DNA of 59,744 nt, from positions 1 to 59,744 of the forward strand of contig NZ_SRYA01000030.1 in the NCBI RefSeq assembly GCF_004793545.1. The letters are read 5' to 3'. The notes under the pieces are model-generated. The model did no database searches and was not told the origin of the DNA. It saw only the letters and a list, made by a program, of their open reading frames with translations. The DNA comes from Petralouisia muris. GTDB taxonomy: Bacteria > Bacillota > Clostridia > Lachnospirales > Lachnospiraceae. Below, in pieces: positions 31,481 to 40,787 of this stretch. Position 1 is the stretch's first letter, and each line of letters begins with the position of its first letter. A program made the translations under genes and the position numbers.

Positions 31481-32791
31481 ATGGGAATAAAAAGTTTGTT
31501 TGGTTTCGGTCAGGCGAGGGATAAGCCTGTACGGAATTACAGCAATGGTGAGTATACATTCAATTTCGGACGAAGCACCAGCGGAAAGAGCGTCAATGAA
31601 ATGACTGCTATGCAGACTACTGCAGTTTATGCATGTGTGAGGATTTTGTCAGAAGCAATCGCATCACTTCCGATTCATGTATATCGATACAAAGACGGTG
31701 GGAAGGAAATGGTTTGTGACCATCCGCTGTATACGCTGCTCCATGATGAGCCAAACCCAGAGATGACTTCATTCGTGTTCAGAGAAACACTGATGAGTCA
31801 TCTTTTAATTTGGGGAAATGCATATGCACAGATCATACGAAACGGGAAAGGCGAGGTGCTTTCTCTGTATCCGCTTCTTCCAAATAAGATGAGTGTGGAG
31901 AGGGACAGTAATGGAGTGCTGTATTATGTGTATTCCCGTTATACAGATGAGAATCCCAACATGAAAAAGATGGGAGATATCACCTTAAGGCAGGAGGATG
32001 TGCTTCATATTCCCGGACTTGGATTTGATGGTCTTATCGGTTACTCGCCTATTGCAATGGCAAGGAATGCTGTCGGTATGACAATGGCCTGTGAGGAATA
32101 CGGTGCCAGTTTTTTTGCCAATGGTGCAAATCCCGGTGGTGTGTTGGAGCATCCGGGTGTGTTGAAAGACCCGACAAAGGTAAGGGATTCTTGGAATGCA
32201 GTGTATCGTGGAACGACCAATGCCCACAAGATTGCCGTACTTGAGGAAGGGATGAAATATCAGCAGATAGGTATCCCGCCGGAGGAGGCGCAGTTCCTGG
32301 AAACAAGAAAGTTTCAGATTAACGAAATTGCAAGGCTGTTTCGGATACCGCCACATATGGTCGGTGATTTGGAAAAAAGCAGTTTTTCTAATATTGAGCA
32401 GCAGTCATTGGAGTTTGTGAAATACACACTTGACCCGTGGGTAATCCGATGGGAACAGGCACTTAAAAAATCCCTTTTTCTGCCGGAAGAGAAAAAAGAG
32501 TTTTTTATAAAGCTGAATGTGGACGGTCTGCTCCGTGGAGATTATCAGAGCCGAATGAATGGTTACGCCATCGGCAGACAGAATGGCTGGCTGTCAACCA
32601 ACGATATCCGTGAAATGGAAGATATGAATCCATTACCGGAAGAGGAAGGTGGCAATCTGTATCTTGTGAACGGTGCGATGACGAAGCTGAAGGATGCAGG
32701 AGCATTTGCTAAAGAGGGAACAGAAAGTACATCAGAGGAAAGCGAACCGCAGCAACCACCAGACAATAGAAACAGAGGAGGTCTACGATGA
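31481..32791 (+). CDS. Phage portal protein, HK97 family
   Basis: A 436-residue portal: VNEMTAMQTTAVYACVRILSEAIASLPIHVYR, DHPLYTLLHDEPNPEMTSF, HIPGLGFDGLIGYSPIAMAR and FQINEIARLFRIPPHMVGDLEKSSFSNIEQQSLEFV are all typical of PF04860 portals. Twelve copies would form the DNA channel at the capsid vertex. It overlaps the protease gene by ATGA. Confidence 0.94.
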   Translation: MGIKSLFGFGQARDKPVRNYSNGEYTFNFGRSTSGKSVNEMTAMQTTAVYACVRILSEAIASLPIHVYRYKDGGKEMVCDHPLYTLLHDEPNPEMTSFVFRETLMSHLLIWGNAYAQIIRNGKGEVLSLYPLLPNKMSVERDSNGVLYYVYSRYTDENPNMKKMGDITLRQEDVLHIPGLGFDGLIGYSPIAMARNAVGMTMACEEYGASFFANGANPGGVLEHPGVLKDPTKVRDSWNAVYRGTTNAHKIAVLEEGMKYQQIGIPPEEAQFLETRKFQINEIARLFRIPPHMVGDLEKSSFSNIEQQSLEFVKYTLDPWVIRWEQALKKSLFLPEEKKEFFIKLNVDGLLRGDYQSRMNGYAIGRQNGWLSTNDIREMEDMNPLPEEEGGNLYLVNGAMTKLKDAGAFAKEGTESTSEESEPQQPPDNRNRGGLR

Positions 32792-33504
32792 AACGAAAGT
32801 TTTGGAACTGGGTCAGAAATGAGGGGGAAAGAAACCTCTTTTTAAATGGGGAAATCTCAGATGAAACATGGTACGGGGATGAGGTTACTCCTAAGTTATT
32901 TAAGGACGAACTGTTATCCGGCGAAGGGGATATTACCGTATGGATAAACAGTCCGGGCGGTGATGTGTTTGCAGCTGCCCAAATCTACAACATGCTGATG
33001 GACTATAAAGGCAACGTGACAGTGAAGATTGACGGTCTTGCTGCTTCGGCAGCCTCCGTGATTGCAATGGCAGGAACAAAGGTGCTGATGAGTCCGGTGG
33101 CAATGATGATGATCCACAACCCGGCTACGATAGCCATTGGAGATACAGCAGAGATGAAAAAGGCAATTGAGATGCTTGATGAAGTCAAGGAATCCATTAT
33201 GAATGCCTATGAAATCAAAACCGGATTGAACCGCACGAAAATCTCACATCTAATGGACGCAGAGTCCTGGTTCAATGCAAAGAAAGCTGTGGAACTTGGG
33301 TTTGCGGATGAAGTCCTCTTTGATAAGGGGAAAGAGGAAAATCCGGAAGAAAAGGAAGAAGAAAAGGAAGAGGAATTGGAAGCCATCCTGTTTTCAAGGT
33401 CGGCTGTTACCAATTCCTTTTTTAATAAGCTGATTCCCGGAAAGCCGGAGAAAAAGGTAAACATTAGCGAGCTTGAAAAGAGGCTCAGTCTGTTAAAGCC
33501 ATAA
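32788..33504 (+). CDS. Prohead ClpP-like maturation protease
   Basis: A 238-residue S14-type serine protease. VWINSPGGDVFAAAQIYNML, LAASAASVIAMAG (catalytic Ser) and MMMIHNP (catalytic His) match phage head proteases of the ClpP fold. The C-terminal linker is a run of Glu/Lys. It would process the scaffold part of the capsid protein encoded next. Confidence 0.92.
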   Translation: MKRKFWNWVRNEGERNLFLNGEISDETWYGDEVTPKLFKDELLSGEGDITVWINSPGGDVFAAAQIYNMLMDYKGNVTVKIDGLAASAASVIAMAGTKVLMSPVAMMMIHNPATIAIGDTAEMKKAIEMLDEVKESIMNAYEIKTGLNRTKISHLMDAESWFNAKKAVELGFADEVLFDKGKEENPEEKEEEKEEELEAILFSRSAVTNSFFNKLIPGKPEKKVNISELEKRLSLLKP

Positions 33505-33518
33505 GGAGGGCAATGAAT

Positions 33519-34715
33519 ATGAGTACAGTATTGGAATTAATGGAAAAGAGAAAGAAAGCATGGGAAACTGCCAAGGCATTTTTGGATTCCAGAAGGGGTA
33601 GCGATGGTCTGATTTCTGCAGAGGACAATGCGACTTACGAAAGAATGGAAGCGGATGTGGTGGCACTCGGTAAGGAAATCGAGAGATTGCAGAGACAGGC
33701 TGCCATTGATGCGGAACTGGCAAAGGCTACTTCCGAACCAATCAAGGATAAGCCGGGTATGAAGCCGGGGGATAAGGGGAGCGGACGTGCATCTGCAGAA
33801 TACCAGACCGCATTCTGGAATGCGATGCGTAAGAAGAATTATTACGATGTCAACAACGCTCTTTCCATCGGGGAAGATGCCGAGGGCGGTTATCTGGTGC
33901 CGGATGAGTTTGAAAGAAAATTGGTGGAAGGATTGGAAGAGGAGAGTTTCTTCCGTTCCCTTGCAACCGTAATCAGAACTTCCAGCGGTGACCGCAAGAT
34001 TCCGATTGTTACGGGTAAGGGCGAAGCAGCATGGATTGATGAGAATGGACAGTTCCCTGAATCTGATGACAGCTTTGGCCAGACATCCATCGGAGCATAT
34101 AAACTTGCTACCATGATTAAAGTATCGGATGAACTTTTAAATGATAGTGTATTTGACGTTCAGGCGTATATCGTGAAAGAGTTTGCAAGACGTATCTCCA
34201 CAAAGGAAGAGGAAGCATTCTTTGTTGGTGACGGTGCCGGAAAACCTGTCGGTATTTTCAATGCTACCGGAGGTGGGGAAGTTGGTGTTACAACTACTAC
34301 AGCCAACATCACATTTGATGATGTCATGGATCTGTTCTATTCCTTAAAGGCTCCTTATCGTAAGAAGGCTAAATGGATTTTGAATGATTCCACAGTTAAG
34401 GCACTCCGTAAGTTAAAGGATTCTAATGGAAATTATATCTGGCAGCCTTCTGTGTCTGTAGGTGTACCGGATATGATTTTGAACCGTCCTTATTACACTT
34501 CCACATTTGCACCGGAAGTGGCAGCAGGAGCTACACCTCTTGCATTTGGTGATTTCTCATATTATTGGATTGCAGACCGTGAGGGCAGAAGCTTCAAGCG
34601 TCTGAATGAACTTTATGCAACCACAGGACAGGTCGGTTTCCTTGCAAGCCAGAGAGTGGATGGAAAGTTGATTCTTCCTGAAACTGTGAAACTGCTTGGC
34701 ATGAAGTCTGCGTAA
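33519..34715 (+). CDS. Major capsid protein, HK97 family
   Basis: A 398-residue protein with an N-terminal coiled-coil scaffold (about 1-75, VLELMEKRKKAWETAKAFLDS ... EIERLQRQAAIDAEL), which the protease should remove, then the HK97 fold with GEDAEGGYLVPDEFERKLVEGLEE, RKIPIVTGKGEAAWIDENGQFPES and FAVGDGAG-like FFVGDGAGKPVGIFN. I choose ATG 33519, 9 bp from AAGGAGG; ATG 33513 is too close. Confidence 0.94.
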   Translation: MSTVLELMEKRKKAWETAKAFLDSRRGSDGLISAEDNATYERMEADVVALGKEIERLQRQAAIDAELAKATSEPIKDKPGMKPGDKGSGRASAEYQTAFWNAMRKKNYYDVNNALSIGEDAEGGYLVPDEFERKLVEGLEEESFFRSLATVIRTSSGDRKIPIVTGKGEAAWIDENGQFPESDDSFGQTSIGAYKLATMIKVSDELLNDSVFDVQAYIVKEFARRISTKEEEAFFVGDGAGKPVGIFNATGGGEVGVTTTTANITFDDVMDLFYSLKAPYRKKAKWILNDSTVKALRKLKDSNGNYIWQPSVSVGVPDMILNRPYYTSTFAPEVAAGATPLAFGDFSYYWIADREGRSFKRLNELYATTGQVGFLASQRVDGKLILPETVKLLGMKSA

Positions 34716-34732
34716 GATAGGGGGATGAGGGT

Positions 34733-35008
34733 ATGCTTGTGACCGTGGATGAAGCAAAATTATATCTGCGTTTGGATGGCACGGAAGAGGATGCCCTCAT
34801 TCAGACGCTTTTGGAGACAGCAGAAAGTTTGTGCCAGGATATTGTAAGAACAGATTTTGATGAAATGGAAGAAGTGCCGGAGATTGTGAAAGTTGGAATT
34901 CGTTATGCTGTGACCTATTTATATGAAAACAGGGAAAAGGCAGACTTTGATGAGTTGACTAGGATGCTTAAATTTCTGCTGTACAGTGTGCGGAAGGAGG
35001 AATTCTGA
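34733..35008 (+). CDS. Head-tail connector (gp6-like)
   Basis: A 91-residue helical protein: VTVDEAKLYLRLDGTEEDALIQTLLETAESLCQDI and ELTRMLKFLLYSVRKEEF, the pattern of phage gp6-like connectors (TIGR01560/DNA packaging family). It would extend the portal channel. The stop overlaps the next ATG. Confidence 0.88.
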   Translation: MLVTVDEAKLYLRLDGTEEDALIQTLLETAESLCQDIVRTDFDEMEEVPEIVKVGIRYAVTYLYENREKADFDELTRMLKFLLYSVRKEEF

Positions 35009-35322
35009 TGCAGGTCGGAAGGATGAGATACCGCATAGAAATACAGGATTATAAAAGTACACAGGATGCAGACGGGTTTGAAACAAGGGAGTGGATGACA
35101 GTCCATACGGTATGGGCAGACATCGCTCCCGTTTCCGGTAAAGAGTATATGGCTTCCAACAGAGAGACTGCAGAAATCACAAATAAAATATACATCCGAT
35201 TTCGTTCAGGAATTAAATCTACCATGAGAATAAAACACGGGGACAGAATTTTTGAAATTGAGTCCGTGCTTGGAGATAAGCGGAGCGGAATGCTTACCAT
35301 TATGGCGAGGGAGGTGGCGTGA
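35008..35322 (+). CDS. Head closure protein (head-tail adaptor)
   Basis: A 104-residue protein: RMRYRIEIQDYKSTQDADGFETREWMTVHTVWADIAPVSGKEYM and IKHGDRIFEIESVLGDKRSGMLTIMAREV, typical of SPP1 gp16-like stoppers that close the head after packaging. It lies between connector and gp10-like gene with overlapping start and stop codons. Confidence 0.87.
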   Translation: MQVGRMRYRIEIQDYKSTQDADGFETREWMTVHTVWADIAPVSGKEYMASNRETAEITNKIYIRFRSGIKSTMRIKHGDRIFEIESVLGDKRSGMLTIMAREVA

Positions 35323-35753
35323 TGGCAAAGATGACATTCAAACTGCCGGAAGAAACCATACGAAAGATGGAAGCACTGGGCAGCCATTATGATGCAGTCA
35401 CAAGTGCGGTATTGGAAGAAGGGGTAAAGCCATTGTACGATGCTGCGAAACAGAGTCTTTCTTCCGTTATTGGTCAGGCGACAAAAGAACCATCGGAATC
35501 AACAGGTGATTTGCTTGAGTCTCTGTCTGTTACGAAACCTTACCAGTCTGCAGATGGGAATTGGAACATAAAGGTGGGCTGTATCGGTTATGACAGAAAA
35601 GGAGTGCCCAACCCACTGAAAGCTGCTGTTTTGGAACATGGTCGTTCTAATCAGCCAGCCAAGCCGTGGGCGAAGCCGGCCGGCAGAAAGGCGAAGAAGG
35701 AATGCATCAAAAAGATGCAGGAAGCATTGGATTCGGAGGTGGAGAAATTATGA
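35322..35753 (+). CDS. HK97 gp10-like tail-joining protein
   Basis: A 143-residue protein: VTSAVLEEGVKPLYDAAKQSLSSVIG, STGDLLESLSV and AVLEHGRSNQPAKPWAKPAGRKAK, the usual HK97-gp10 pattern. It probably helps terminate or join the tail to the head. ATG 35322 overlaps the preceding TGA. Confidence 0.85.
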   Translation: MAKMTFKLPEETIRKMEALGSHYDAVTSAVLEEGVKPLYDAAKQSLSSVIGQATKEPSESTGDLLESLSVTKPYQSADGNWNIKVGCIGYDRKGVPNPLKAAVLEHGRSNQPAKPWAKPAGRKAKKECIKKMQEALDSEVEKL

Positions 35754-36103
35754 GTCTGAACAGCCGAATCATAACGGCATTAGAACCTATGAAACTGAAA
35801 GTGACAGTTTCGGAGCATCCGGTTAATGATGAGGAAGGAAAACCTCAACAACCGGATACTTTTTTGGTAATCATACCCGGAACGGATGATTTCCCTGTAT
35901 GTGCAGATGACCGACCAATCGTGGAGACAGAGGAAGTTGAACTGGCACTTTACTGTAAAGGAAATTATCTGAGGATGAGGGATGAGATTACCACAAGGCT
36001 CCTGGATGCAGACATTACGATTACATCCAGAAAATATATGGAGTTTGAAAAAGAAACAAAATACCACCATTACATTTTTGAAGTAATGGGAATAAGCGAA
36101 TAG
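35750..36103 (+). CDS. Tail terminator/completion protein
   Basis: A 117-residue protein in the position of the tail completion gene, between the gp10-like and major tail protein genes. NSRIITALEPMKLKVTVSEHP, TEEVELALYCKGNYLRMRDEIT and KYHHYIFEVMGISE resemble small phage tail-completion proteins. Function is assigned mostly by gene order. Confidence 0.75.
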   Translation: MSLNSRIITALEPMKLKVTVSEHPVNDEEGKPQQPDTFLVIIPGTDDFPVCADDRPIVETEEVELALYCKGNYLRMRDEITTRLLDADITITSRKYMEFEKETKYHHYIFEVMGISE

Positions 36104-36119
36104 GAAGGAGGATTTGCCA

Positions 36120-36734
36120 ATGGCAACCATCGGTCTTGATAAATTATTTTATGCGCCTATTACAGAGGATGAAAACGAGGAGGAAACCTATGGTACTCCG
36201 GTGCAGCTTGCAAAAGCGATTTCTGTGGAGTTGTCTGTAGAACTTGCAGAAGCAGTGCTGTATGCGGATGACGGAATTGCACAGATCATCAAGGAATTCA
36301 ATTCCGGCACACTGACACTTGGTGTGGATGACATCGGGCTTTCCGCAGCATCAGAACTGACAGGTGCAGAGATTGACAGCAATGGTGTACTGGTTTCCAC
36401 ATCGGAAGATGACGGTAAGCCTGTAGCAGTCGGCTTCAGAGCAAAGAAGGCAAACGGAAAATACCGTTATTTCTGGTTATACCGTGTGAAGTTTGCGGTT
36501 CCGGCTACCAATCTGGAAACAAAGGGAGAATCCATCAACTTCCAGACACCAAGCATTGAAGGAACGGTAATGCGCAGAAATAAGGTGGACGGAAAGGGCA
36601 GACATCCGTGGAAAGCGGAGGTCAGTGAGGATGATTCCGGTGTAAATACAACAACTATCGGAAGTTGGTATAAAGAGGTTTACGAGCCTGCTTATACAAC
36701 TGAAGCGTCAAATGTATCGGAAGAGGATGCATAG
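36120..36734 (+). CDS. Major tail tube protein
   Basis: A 204-residue protein of the phi13-type major tail family: ATIGLDKLFYAPITEDENEEETYGTPVQLAKAISVELSVELAEAVLYADDGI and GFRAKKANGKYRYFWLYRVKFAVPATNLETKGESINFQTPSIEGTVMRR. It forms the tail tube. Start ATG 36120 follows AAGGAGG. The Ser/Thr-rich C-terminus is usual. Confidence 0.9.
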   Translation: MATIGLDKLFYAPITEDENEEETYGTPVQLAKAISVELSVELAEAVLYADDGIAQIIKEFNSGTLTLGVDDIGLSAASELTGAEIDSNGVLVSTSEDDGKPVAVGFRAKKANGKYRYFWLYRVKFAVPATNLETKGESINFQTPSIEGTVMRRNKVDGKGRHPWKAEVSEDDSGVNTTTIGSWYKEVYEPAYTTEASNVSEEDA

Positions 36735-36769
36735 GAGCCGGGTAACCGGGATTTGAAAGGAGAAGCAGT

Positions 36770-37183
36770 ATGTACAGTTTAGAAGATAGAAGTCAGGTTA
36801 TTACAATCGGTGGTATGGAACACAAGCTGATTCTTACCACCAAAGCAACAAAGGATATTACCAAGCGGTATGGCGGTTTGGAGAAACTCGGTGACAAGCT
36901 GTTGAAGAATGCAACGATGGAGGAATCGTTGGGAGAGGTTATTTGGCTGATTGCGTTGCTGGCAAATCAGGAAATCCTCATCCATAATTTACAGCACAGG
37001 GATGAACCGAAACCGCTTCTTACAGAAGATGAAATAGAACTTCTTACCAATCCGTATGAACTGGCAGAATATAAGGATGCAATCATGGCAGCAATGTTAA
37101 AAGGCACGAAGCGTCATGTGGAATCCATGCCGGAGAAAAATGAAAAGGGAAACGCACAGACCGGGCAGAGCCACCAGAAGTGA
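36770..37183 (+). CDS. Tail assembly chaperone, short form (gpG-like)
   Basis: A 137-residue protein (EHKLILTTKATKDITKRYGGLEKLGDKLL ... LLTEDEIELLTNPYELAEYKDAIMAAMLKGTKRHVES) located between the major tail and tape measure genes, where all siphoviruses encode tail chaperones. A slippery heptamer at 37147 allows a longer form. The C-terminal tail NEKGNAQTGQSHQK after the slip is specific to the short form. Confidence 0.85.
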   Translation: MYSLEDRSQVITIGGMEHKLILTTKATKDITKRYGGLEKLGDKLLKNATMEESLGEVIWLIALLANQEILIHNLQHRDEPKPLLTEDEIELLTNPYELAEYKDAIMAAMLKGTKRHVESMPEKNEKGNAQTGQSHQK

Positions 37184-37359
37184 GCTTTGCCCGGTTCGTG
37201 TATATCGGAGTAACACAGTTACGGAAACCGGAAGAGGAAGTGCTTTTGACACCGCTTGGCGAACTCATGGATCAATGGGAACTTCACAAACAGTTTCTTG
37301 GAATTGCGAAGCCTAAGAGGGAGGTTTTCATTGAGGATATCATACCGGAAGGCATCTAA
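37144..37359 (+). CDS. Frameshifted extension of the tail assembly chaperone (gpT-like)
   Basis: This frame has no good start of its own and is read after the -1 slip at 37147. It adds RTDRAEPPEVSFARFVYIG, then VTQLRKPEEEVLLTPLGELMDQW and ELHKQFLGIAKPKREVF and ends EDIIPEGI, about 69 residues. The fusion starting at 36770 would be about 197 residues and bind the tape measure protein during tail assembly. The extension ends 12 bp before the tape measure start. Confidence 0.82.
   Translation, partial: KGKRTDRAEPPEVSFARFVYIGVTQLRKPEEEVLLTPLGELMDQWELHKQFLGIAKPKREVFIEDIIPEGI
37147..37153 (+). promoter_or_regulatory. Programmed -1 frameshift site GGGAAAC
   Basis: The heptamer G-GGA-AAC is in the exact X-XXY-YYZ register of the chaperone reading frame (codons GGA 37148-37150 and AAC 37151-37153). 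Slipping back one base moves to a frame that is open from 37144 to the stop at 37357-37359. This is the classic mechanism for G/GT tail chaperones. Confidence 0.85.
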
Positions 37360-37371
37360 GGAGGTGTTTGG

Positions 37372-39999
37372 ATGGCTGAGAGTTTCGGTGTCAAGATGGG
37401 AGTTGAGGGCGAGAAGGAGTTTAAAAATGCCCTAAAGGAAATCAACTCCGCTTTCAAGGTGCTTGGTTCAGAAATGAATCTTGTCACATCGCAATTTGAT
37501 AAAAACGATAAATCCATCCAGTCCTTAAGTGCAAGAAACGGTGTGCTGACAAAGGAGATAGAAGCACAGAAAAATAAGGTGCAGACGTTACAGGCGGCAC
37601 TTGAGAATGCTTCATCTTCTTTTGGGGAAGCGGACAGCCGAACCAGAAGCTGGCAGATACAGCTGAACAATGCACAGGCTGATTTGAATAAAATGGAGTC
37701 TGAATTGAAAGCTAATGAGGATGCCATTGACAGACTGGGACAGGAGATGGAGGAAGCAGAAGAACAGACGGAGGATTTTGCAGAATCACTTTCAGACAGC
37801 GGAGATGTGGCAGAGGATTCATCTGGTAAGTTCGAAAAGGTCGGTTCTGTTGTCACAGGAGTCGGCACGGCTATCGCAGCAGCGGCAGCTGCTATTGGTG
37901 CTGCCGTGGTGGCAGCAAGTGTGGAACTGGTAAAACTGGGTGATGAATATAACAAAGCGGTCAATCAGATATCCGCATCCACGGGAGCAACAGGCACGGA
38001 ATTGGAAGAACTTGGTGCAATCGCACAGAAGGTCTATACCAATAATTTCGGTGACAGCCTTGAGGATGTAGCAGAGGGTTTATCCGTTGTACAGAAAACA
38101 ACCGGACTTGTGGGGGATGAGTTACAGAAAGCCACAGAGTCCGGTTTTGCTTTACGTGATACCTTCGGATATGATCTTCAGGAATCGGCCCGTGCCGCCA
38201 ATGCACTGATGAAGAACTTTGGTGTGGCGGCAGAGGAAGCATATAACATCATTGCAGTCGGCGCACAGAACGGTGCAGACCAGAATGGGGATTTGCTCGA
38301 CACCTTAAATGAATATTCCGCACAGTATTCCGCATTGGGATTGTCAGCGGATCAGTTTGTTACCGGACTTATCAATGGTGCAGAAGCAGGTGTTTTCTCC
38401 ATTGATAAAGTCGGTGATGCCGTTAAGGAATTTAACTTAAGGGCAAAGGACGGAAGCAATACAACTATAGAAGCATTTCAGGCACTTGGGATGAATGCAG
38501 ATGAAATGACGAAACGGTTTGCTGCCGGAGGAGAGAGTGCCGAGGAGGCCTTCTTCGAAGTTGTGAATGCCTTAAATAATATGGATGACCCGATTGCAAA
38601 GAACACGGCTGCGGTTAATCTGTTCGGCACACAGTTTGAAGATTTACAGGCAAATGTACTTCCCGTGCTTGCCGGGATGAAAGATGGGGCGGCTGCAAGC
38701 TATGATGCCCTGTCGCAAATCAATGAAATAAAATATGCGGATTTGGATTCTGCATTGGAGGGAACGAAACGCTCCATCGAGGGTGTGTTCCTTCCAACGG
38801 TAAGCCAGATGTCCGCAGGAATAACGGATGTATTTTCCACACTGGGAAATGCAATCAATGAAGCAAACGGAGATTTCAGTCAGATAAGTGTGGCAATCGG
38901 AACAGCCATAGGAGACGTGGCAGCCATTATCACAGAGCAGATGCCGATGTTCCTTGAGTTAGGACTTAATATCGTGACCTCTATCGGAGGTGCGATTCTG
39001 GAAAATCTGCCGATTTTGATTGAGTCTGCGACTAATATTGTACTGACCATTCTGAATTCACTGATAGCCGCCCTTCCTCAGATAACCGAGGGAGCTTTGC
39101 AGTTGGTACTGACATTAGTCAACGGAATTCTTGCGAATCTGCCACAGTTGGTCGAGGCTGCGATTCAGATGATTGTCACACTGGCAACCGGAATCGGAGA
39201 GGCACTGCCACAGCTGATTCCAACTATAGTTGATGCGGTGGTTTTAATATGCACCACTTTGCTAAACAACATGGATAAAATTCTGGATGCCGCTTTTTCT
39301 ATCATTACCGGATTAGCCCAGGGACTTCTGAATGCACTGCCGAAATTGGTGGCTGCTTTGCCTCAGATTATTTCGTCCATCATCAATTTCATAACCACAA
39401 ATCTGCCTAAGATTATTGAGATGGGTGTTAAATTGGTGGTTCAGCTGGCGGTTGGATTGGTTAAGGCGATACCACAGTTGGTGGCAAGTTTACCTCAAAT
39501 CGTGACAGCCATTATTTCCGGTATTGGAAAAGCTGCGACCTCTATTGTGAGTGTCGGAAAGAATATCGTGACAGGACTTTGGAGTGGTGTTTCTTCCATG
39601 ATTTCGTGGGTAAAGAACAAGATTTCCGGTTTTGTTGGGGATATCGTTGGCGGTATCAAGAGCCTGCTCGGTATCCATTCACCATCCCGTGTATTTGCCG
39701 AAATTGGTGACAACATGGCCAAAGGTCTTGGCGAGGGCTTCACGGATGAAATGGATAAGGTGTCAAAAGATATTAACAATGCCATTCCTACAGACTTTGA
39801 TGTAGATGCGAGGGTAGGAGCAAATACACAGACTTCCGGTTCGGGAAGTGGGGGAACGGTGATTACTTATACCGGCCCGCTTGTGAGTGTGGCACAGATG
39901 GTAGTACGAAGTGAGGATGATATCAGAAAGGTATCACAGGGACTGTATAACCTGATGCAGTCAGGAACGAGGGCACAGGGAATTATACCAATCACCTAA
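37372..39999 (+). CDS. Tape measure protein
   Basis: An 875-residue protein. Residues 1-145 form a long coiled coil (ENASSSFGEADSRTRSWQIQLNNAQADLNKMESELKANED and acidic repeats). A Gly/Ala-rich membrane-like segment is near 163-185. The central TP901-type domain spans about 190-440 (SASTGATGTELEELGAIAQKVY ... FGVAAEEAYNIIAVG). Hydrophobic repeats LPQLVEAAIQ/LPQIV dominate about 520-740. A GIHSPSRVFAEIGDNMAKGLGEG motif lies near the end. Length suggests a tail of about 130 nm at roughly 0.15 nm per residue. Confidence 0.92.
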   Translation: MAESFGVKMGVEGEKEFKNALKEINSAFKVLGSEMNLVTSQFDKNDKSIQSLSARNGVLTKEIEAQKNKVQTLQAALENASSSFGEADSRTRSWQIQLNNAQADLNKMESELKANEDAIDRLGQEMEEAEEQTEDFAESLSDSGDVAEDSSGKFEKVGSVVTGVGTAIAAAAAAIGAAVVAASVELVKLGDEYNKAVNQISASTGATGTELEELGAIAQKVYTNNFGDSLEDVAEGLSVVQKTTGLVGDELQKATESGFALRDTFGYDLQESARAANALMKNFGVAAEEAYNIIAVGAQNGADQNGDLLDTLNEYSAQYSALGLSADQFVTGLINGAEAGVFSIDKVGDAVKEFNLRAKDGSNTTIEAFQALGMNADEMTKRFAAGGESAEEAFFEVVNALNNMDDPIAKNTAAVNLFGTQFEDLQANVLPVLAGMKDGAAASYDALSQINEIKYADLDSALEGTKRSIEGVFLPTVSQMSAGITDVFSTLGNAINEANGDFSQISVAIGTAIGDVAAIITEQMPMFLELGLNIVTSIGGAILENLPILIESATNIVLTILNSLIAALPQITEGALQLVLTLVNGILANLPQLVEAAIQMIVTLATGIGEALPQLIPTIVDAVVLICTTLLNNMDKILDAAFSIITGLAQGLLNALPKLVAALPQIISSIINFITTNLPKIIEMGVKLVVQLAVGLVKAIPQLVASLPQIVTAIISGIGKAATSIVSVGKNIVTGLWSGVSSMISWVKNKISGFVGDIVGGIKSLLGIHSPSRVFAEIGDNMAKGLGEGFTDEMDKVSKDINNAIPTDFDVDARVGANTQTSGSGSGGTVITYTGPLVSVAQMVVRSEDDIRKVSQGLYNLMQSGTRAQGIIPIT

Positions 40000-40013
40000 G
40001 AAGGAGGAGAAGC

Positions 40014-40787
40014 ATGGGATTTTCATTTCAGGGGATTCATTCAAAGGAAAAAAAGCTGAAAGCAAGAATTACGGGATATCCCATGCTTCCGGCTTTCAGA
40101 AATAATACGGAAAGCATACCGGGAAGGTCAGGGATACTGGATTTTGGAATGGAGTATTCCGAGCGTATCATTTCGGTGGAATGTTCCGTGTTCCCGGAGC
40201 AGGACTTTTCTGCTCTGGTACATAGAATAGATGAAATTAATGGGTGGCTGAATCCGTATAGAGGGGTTCAGCCATTGATTTTTGATGAATATCCGGACAG
40301 ATATTTTATGGCGAGACTGAATACGGAAATCAGCATGGAAAGGGTATCACGGACAGCAGGTACGTTTTCTTTAGAATTTATCTGTCCTGATCCATTTGGT
40401 TATGCCGTGGAGGATGAGGTGTTTTCTATTGTAGCAGAGGGCAAGACCACTGTGAACAGGCAGAAGGGAAACCTCATATCTGAACCGATTTTTGAGTTAA
40501 ATGCAATTATGGACAGCACTTCTTCTTATGTGGATATCGAGGTAAATGGAGAGTTGGTTCAGGTGAAAGGAAAACTTGCGGAAGGAGAAACCTTTGTGCT
40601 TGATACGGCAAAGCTGACGGCTAAAGTTGTGGATTCCAATACCGGGGAAACCTTGAGGAATGCTCTTTCACAGCTTGACGAGTTGGTGTTCCCGGAACTG
40701 AATCCTGGCGGTAATGAGGTTCTGGTTTCTGTAAGTGGTGCAACCTTTACGGGACTTACGATACAGGGAAGGAGCAGGTGGGTGTAA
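40014..40787 (+). CDS. Distal tail protein (Dit)
   Basis: A 257-residue baseplate hub protein of the siphovirus Dit family: GFSFQGIHSKEKKLKARITGYPMLPAFRNNTESIPGRSGILDFG and a C-terminal galectin-like half (FICPDPFGYAVEDEV ... GNLISEPIFELNAIMDSTSSYVDIEVNG). It connects tail tube and tip. AAGGAGGAG precedes ATG 40014; the stop overlaps the tail-tip gene. Confidence 0.88.
   Translation: MGFSFQGIHSKEKKLKARITGYPMLPAFRNNTESIPGRSGILDFGMEYSERIISVECSVFPEQDFSALVHRIDEINGWLNPYRGVQPLIFDEYPDRYFMARLNTEISMERVSRTAGTFSLEFICPDPFGYAVEDEVFSIVAEGKTTVNRQKGNLISEPIFELNAIMDSTSSYVDIEVNGELVQVKGKLAEGETFVLDTAKLTAKVVDSNTGETLRNALSQLDELVFPELNPGGNEVLVSVSGATFTGLTIQGRSRWV

Noticed and set aside
37356-37964. Minus-strand 202-residue Ser/Ala-rich ORF
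   Set aside because: Shadow of the coiled-coil part of the tape measure gene.
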